The notes beneath the pieces are model-generated. The model had not been told where the DNA came from. It did no database searches and saw only the letters and a list, made by a program, of their open reading frames with translations. A stretch of 9,918 nucleotides of DNA. It comes from JAQVWU01 sp964628455 (GTDB lineage Bacteria > Bacillota > Clostridia > Oscillospirales > CAG-272). The stretch is from the NCBI GenBank assembly GCA_964628455.1, contig CAZVPD010000137.1:1-9918 (forward strand), written 5' to 3'. The position numbers and the translations under genes were made by a program. Positions within the stretch are counted from its first letter, which is position 1. Every line of letters begins with the position of its first letter. Below are positions 6,350 through 9,918 of the stretch, piece after piece.

Positions 6350-7607
6350 AATTCATGTTTTCATTTGCGACCGCAAGCATCAGCTTGATTCTGTTTTCCT
6401 GATTTACTTTTGTAGCCCCCGGATCGTAATCGATCGGCACTATATTGGATTTCGGATATAATTCCTTTAATTTACGGATCATTCCTTTTCCGACTATATG
6501 ATTGGGCAGACAGCCGAACGGCTGGGCACACACCACATTCGGATAACCGTTTTCGATCAGTTCCATCATTTCTGCGGTCAGAAGCCATCCTTCACCCATT
6601 TTACAACCCGCTCCGATAACACGACTGGCAAGTTTTTTTAAATGGGAATAAGGTGAAGGTGCCGAAAACCTGCCGGTATCCTGGATGGCAGATATCAGTT
6701 TTCCTTCGATTTTAGAAAAAAAGCTCATAAATGATTTAAGCAGAGCCAGTTTGATTCCGCTTCCGCCGTAAAGTTTAATGTCTTCAATGCGATTGTCAAG
6801 TTTAAACAGTATAAAACCCATCATACCGGGTACCATGACCTCGCACCCCTGTGAAGCCAGAAATGATTCGAGTCCGTTGTTTGCGAGAGCCGAATATTTT
6901 ACATATATTTCTCCCACTATACCTACTTTTATTTTTTTTCTTTTAATGACCGGTATTGCGCTGAAATCATTAGCTATGGATGTCATGGTTTGCCCGATGT
7001 TTTTCAGCGAAAAAGAAGATATGTTGGATTTTTTAAATTCTTCACTGAGTTTATTGACCCAATACCGTACCATTTCAGCACTGTCACCAGCATTTACCTC
7101 ATAGGGTTTGACCTGATTATCCAGCAGCATGATAATATCGGCGTATGTCAGCGCGTACAGCGACTTGCTCATCATCGGCAGTGTGAAGTTGAACCCGCTG
7201 TTTTTTTCGAGCCCCGAAAGATTGAGGGAAACAACAGGTATATACGACATTCCCGCTTTAATCAGAGCTTTGCGCAGCAGATGGATGTAATTTGAAGCCC
7301 GGCAGCCTCCGCCTGTCTGCGTTATCATAAGCGCGGTTTTTTTAAGATCGTAATTTCCGCTTTCAAGTGCATTGATCATCTGACCGATACACAGCAATGC
7401 AGGATAACAGGTATCGTTATGGACATATTTTAATCCCGTATCGACAACGCCTCTGCCCTCATTATATAACAGTTCCATTTTATAACCGTAATAACAGAAG
7501 ATGTTTTTTATGAATTCAAAATGAATCGGCGCCATATTCGGAATCAGAATCGTATAATCGCGCTTCATTTCTTTTGTAAATTCAAGTCTTGCTGATTCGT
7601 TTGCCAT
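6348..7607 (-). CDS. HgdB-like 2-hydroxyacyl-CoA dehydratase family protein (COG3581 type)
   Basis: This protein resembles the dehydratase-component-like C-terminal part of large CoA-substrate enzyme activase proteins; members likely carry an iron-sulfur cluster and accept electrons from a BadF/HgdC-type ATPase. Seen in the 419 residues: the N-terminal segment IPNMAPIHFEF (22-32), NDTCYPALLC (C67, C73), TQTGGGCRASNY (C102), a central KVGIVGEIYVKYS (227-239), GAGCKMGEGW (C335), CAQPFGCLPNH (C360, C366) and PIDYDPGATKVNQENRIKLM (391-410). The ATG at 7607 has GAGGG (7617-7613) 5 nt upstream; a TTG at 7619 in frame overlaps that site and is unlikely. It lies 67 nt downstream of the activase gene on the same strand, with no terminator between them, so they are probably co-transcribed. 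Its usual partner is fused in one polypeptide; here it is separate. The substrate is unknown. Confidence 0.87.
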   Translation of the reverse strand: MANESARLEFTKEMKRDYTILIPNMAPIHFEFIKNIFCYYGYKMELLYNEGRGVVDTGLKYVHNDTCYPALLCIGQMINALESGNYDLKKTALMITQTGGGCRASNYIHLLRKALIKAGMSYIPVVSLNLSGLEKNSGFNFTLPMMSKSLYALTYADIIMLLDNQVKPYEVNAGDSAEMVRYWVNKLSEEFKKSNISSFSLKNIGQTMTSIANDFSAIPVIKRKKIKVGIVGEIYVKYSALANNGLESFLASQGCEVMVPGMMGFILFKLDNRIEDIKLYGGSGIKLALLKSFMSFFSKIEGKLISAIQDTGRFSAPSPYSHLKKLASRVIGAGCKMGEGWLLTAEMMELIENGYPNVVCAQPFGCLPNHIVGKGMIRKLKELYPKSNIVPIDYDPGATKVNQENRIKLMLAVANENMN

Positions 7608-7674
7608 AAAATCCCTCAAAGTCGTTTATCCGATGTCTTATACTTCTCTTTTTAGTCCCGATTTATTTTCAGGC
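7608..7674 (-). other. Short spacer between activase and HgdB-like genes
   Basis: The 67-nt spacer has stop codons soon after the activase TGA in the same frame (TGA and TAA within 12 nt), no hairpin terminator and no recognisable promoter. The two genes are in different reading frames. This supports one transcript carrying two separately translated proteins rather than a recent frameshift in a fused gene. Confidence 0.6.
7613..7617 (-). promoter_or_regulatory. Ribosome binding site of the HgdB-like gene
   Basis: GAGGG on the minus strand lies 5 nt before the ATG at 7607-7605. It fixes that ATG rather than the TTG at 7619, which overlaps this site, and shows that the second polypeptide is independently initiated. 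Confidence 0.75.
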
Positions 7675-9918
7675 TCAGTTCCATTCAAGAGCCGCAAATA
7701 AACTGCGAAGCCTGATCTTAACGGCACCGAGGTTGGTAATTTCATCTATTTTTATCTGCGTATAGATTCTGTCCGCTTTTTCAAGAATCGAGCGCACTTC
7801 GTCTGTTGTTATCGCATCGACTCCGCAGCCGAATGAAACCAGCTGTACAAGATTGATATCGGGACCCGCAAGGGTGACATATTTTGCGGCCGAATATAAA
7901 CGCGCGTGATAAGTCCATTGATTCAAAACATTCGTCGTGATTTTTTCCGCTTCTCCGCTGACCGCATCCTCCGATATCACTGCCGCTCCCAACTCACAGA
8001 TCAGCTTGTCTATACCGTGGTTGATATCTTCGTCGAGATGATACGGTCTGCCCGAGAGTATGATGATTTTCATATTCCGCTTTTTTGCTTCGGAAATATA
8101 TTCCCTGCCTTTTTTCTGTATGCTTTCTATAAATTTATCGTATTCTTCATATGCGGCATTGACCGCAGCTGTCGTTTCGGGCAGAGTTATATCCTTATAA
8201 TATTTTGAGAGAATATTATAAAACTTTTTTATAAAGTCTTTTTTTCTGTGAATACCGACATAATCATGTATAAAGCGGACAGAACCTATTTCGGGAACGT
8301 TAGCGGCAATTACTTCGGGATAATATGCCACAACAGGACAATTGTAATGATTGTCGCTCTTTTTTTCATCAAGATTATACGTCATGCAGGGATAAAAGAT
8401 CGTTTCGACCCCGGATGAGATGAGCGCGTTTATATGTCCGTGAACGAGTTTGGCGGGATAACAGACCGTGTCCGAAGGAATGGAATGCTGTCCTTCCAGA
8501 TACAGCGATCGACCCGACGGCGGTGATTTGACAATTCTGAATCCGAGCCGGGTGAACAGTGTATGCCAGAACGGAAACAATTCAAACATATTCAATACCA
8601 TCGGAATACCGATGGTGCCGCGTATTCCGTCCTGAGGAGTATAAGCGTCAAGCAAAGCTCTTTTATAATCGTATATATTCAGGTCGTTTCCGGCGGTATT
8701 TGCGGAACGTGCAAGCGGTTTTTCACAGCGGTTCCCTCCGATATACTTCCGTCCGCCGTCAAACAGATTGATCGTCAAACTGCAGTTGTTCGGACATCTG
8801 CCGCAGTTTGCCGAAGTGATTTTATGTGTGAATTTTTTCAGTTCATCACGCGTCAAAAGATCGCTTCTCATGCGATTTGCATTTTCCGCTTTTTTTCTCG
8901 CATATAGAGCACACCCGAACGCTCCCATCAGCCCGGCAATATTGGGCCGTACGATATCCCTTCCGATCTCTTTTTCGAAAGCGCGTAAAACCGCATCATT
9001 TAAAAAAGTTCCGCCCTGTACAACGATATGCTTTCCGAGACTATCGGCCGTAGCAGCGCGGATAACTTTATACAAAGCGTTTTTAACCACGCTGATAGAC
9101 AGTCCCGCGGAGATATTTTCAATCGATGCGCCGTCTTTCTGCGCCTGTTTCACAGAGGAATTCATAAATACGGTACAGCGGGAACCTAAATCAACCGGTC
9201 TGTCGGCAAAGATTCCTTTTCCGGCAAATTCTTCGATGGTCATTCCCCAAGCCCCTGCGAATGTCTGTAAAAAAGATCCGCAGCCTGAAGAACAGGCTTC
9301 ATTAAGGAATATGTTGTCGATGACTCCGTCGTTGATTTTAAAACATTTTATATCCTGACCGCCGATGTCTATTATAAAGTCGACATCGGGCCGAAAACGA
9401 TGTGCTGCGGTAAAATGAGCGATCGTTTCGACTATACCGTAATCCAGTTTAAATGCATTTTTTACCAGGTCTTCACCGTATCCCGTTACAGCCGATGCAA
9501 TGACAACGGCAGCCGGGTATTTTTCATAAAAACGATCCAGGAAATTACGGATAACCGGCACGGCATTCCCGTTATTCTGCTGATACAGAGAGAAAATAAT
9601 GTTGTTGTCAACATCTGTCACTACCGTTTTAACCGTTGTGGAACCCGCATCGATACCGATATATACTCCGCCGCTGTAATTTTTTCGCTCATCCGTATGG
9701 ATGTGATCAAGAGCGTGGCGTGTTTTAAATGCGGCATAATCTTCAGCACCCGAAAAAAGAGGTGCGCAGCTTATATAATTGTCACCGGCTTTATAGGATG
9801 AAAAAATCTCTATCATCGTATCGACAGGCGCGGAATACATATTTTTATACAGTGCAGCACCTGCGGCGACAAAAAAAAGCGAGTTCTCCGGACAGATACC
9901 TTCGATTCCGAGAGAATG
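7675..9918 (-). CDS. Acyl-CoA dehydratase activase (BadF/BadG/HgdC ATPase with DUF2229-type domain), 5' partial
   Basis: This is an ATP-hydrolysing iron-sulfur activator that passes electrons to 2-hydroxyacyl-CoA dehydratase-type partners. The frame stays open from the ATG at 9840 to the window edge, and those 26 extra codons, containing VAAGAALYKN, look like the end of a first ATPase domain, so the true start is outside. Numbering the 747 visible residues: a complete ASKHA ATPase domain (about 85-340) has GIDAGSTTVK (88-97), DIGGQD (184-189), cysteines C209 (NEACSSGCG) and C248 (SRCTVF), which match the cluster ligands of HgdC-type activators, and VVQGGTFLND (299-308). A four-cysteine motif follows (C372, C375, C379, C398), then a DUF2229/COG3580-like region (about 435-740) with C486, C511 and SGRPYHLDEDINHG (about 622-635). 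The stop is followed by further stops, so it does not read into the 3' gene. Confidence 0.9.
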   Translation of the reverse strand, partial: HSLGIEGICPENSLFFVAAGAALYKNMYSAPVDTMIEIFSSYKAGDNYISCAPLFSGAEDYAAFKTRHALDHIHTDERKNYSGGVYIGIDAGSTTVKTVVTDVDNNIIFSLYQQNNGNAVPVIRNFLDRFYEKYPAAVVIASAVTGYGEDLVKNAFKLDYGIVETIAHFTAAHRFRPDVDFIIDIGGQDIKCFKINDGVIDNIFLNEACSSGCGSFLQTFAGAWGMTIEEFAGKGIFADRPVDLGSRCTVFMNSSVKQAQKDGASIENISAGLSISVVKNALYKVIRAATADSLGKHIVVQGGTFLNDAVLRAFEKEIGRDIVRPNIAGLMGAFGCALYARKKAENANRMRSDLLTRDELKKFTHKITSANCGRCPNNCSLTINLFDGGRKYIGGNRCEKPLARSANTAGNDLNIYDYKRALLDAYTPQDGIRGTIGIPMVLNMFELFPFWHTLFTRLGFRIVKSPPSGRSLYLEGQHSIPSDTVCYPAKLVHGHINALISSGVETIFYPCMTYNLDEKKSDNHYNCPVVAYYPEVIAANVPEIGSVRFIHDYVGIHRKKDFIKKFYNILSKYYKDITLPETTAAVNAAYEEYDKFIESIQKKGREYISEAKKRNMKIIILSGRPYHLDEDINHGIDKLICELGAAVISEDAVSGEAEKITTNVLNQWTYHARLYSAAKYVTLAGPDINLVQLVSFGCGVDAITTDEVRSILEKADRIYTQIKIDEITNLGAVKIRLRSLFAALEWN

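Noticed and set aside
7620..7677. Recent frameshift or programmed frameshift joining the activase and HgdB-like proteins.
   Set aside because: Several stop codons follow the activase stop within a few codons, no slippery run overlaps it, and the downstream gene has its own well-spaced ribosome binding site.
8768..9358. Plus-strand open frame of 196 codons opposite the activase gene.
   Set aside because: It is antisense to conserved ATPase motifs, has no recognisable domain or ribosome binding site, and is explained as a shadow of the real gene.

Overview
The window is a chromosomal segment of a low-to-mid GC bacterium, most likely an anaerobic clostridium of the Oscillospirales (Ruminococcaceae/Oscillospiraceae) type. 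The basis is the dnaX-ybaB-recR order, a PcrA helicase with an insertion after the Walker A motif that I recall from that group, Gram-positive ribosome binding sites and sigma-A-like promoters, and an oxygen-sensitive 2-hydroxyacyl-CoA dehydratase/activase pair. This placement rests on recalled family features; no search was run.

Layout. (1) Positions 74-2590, plus strand: a tight replication and repair operon of dnaX (clamp-loader subunit), ybaB (nucleoid-associated protein) and recR (recombination mediator). (2) Positions 2690-3553, minus strand: manA (mannose-6-phosphate isomerase), convergent with recR and separated from it by a strong hairpin. (3) Positions 3554-3838: a divergent control region with back-to-back promoters, a TTTACA/TATAAT promoter for manA with a roughly 100-nt structured leader, and a TTGATT/TAAAAT promoter for pcrA. 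(4) Positions 3839-6298, plus strand: pcrA/uvrD helicase. (5) Positions 6311-6349: a long bidirectional intrinsic terminator. (6) Positions 6348-9918, minus strand: two co-directional genes of the CoA-substrate enzyme activase/dehydratase superfamily. The upstream one (BadF/BadG/HgdC-type ATPase plus a DUF2229-type domain) runs off the right edge of the window. The downstream one is a stand-alone HgdB-like (COG3581-type) subunit.

How the genes relate. The first block serves DNA replication and recombinational repair, and pcrA is functionally related but separately transcribed. manA connects fructose-6-phosphate and mannose-6-phosphate. The final pair would form an ATP-driven, iron-sulfur electron-transfer system of the kind that activates radical 2-hydroxyacyl-CoA dehydratases, but no substrate-specific dehydratase or CoA-transferase gene is in the window, so the substrate is unknown.

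Four start sites differ from the longest open frame: dnaX at 74, pcrA at 3839, the HgdB-like gene at 7607, and the activase, whose true start lies outside the window. I saw no tRNA, rRNA, CRISPR array, insertion sequence or prophage gene. Most of the window is ordinary core genome. The best leads are the split activase/dehydratase pair and the structured manA leader; I do not see a clearly new system.
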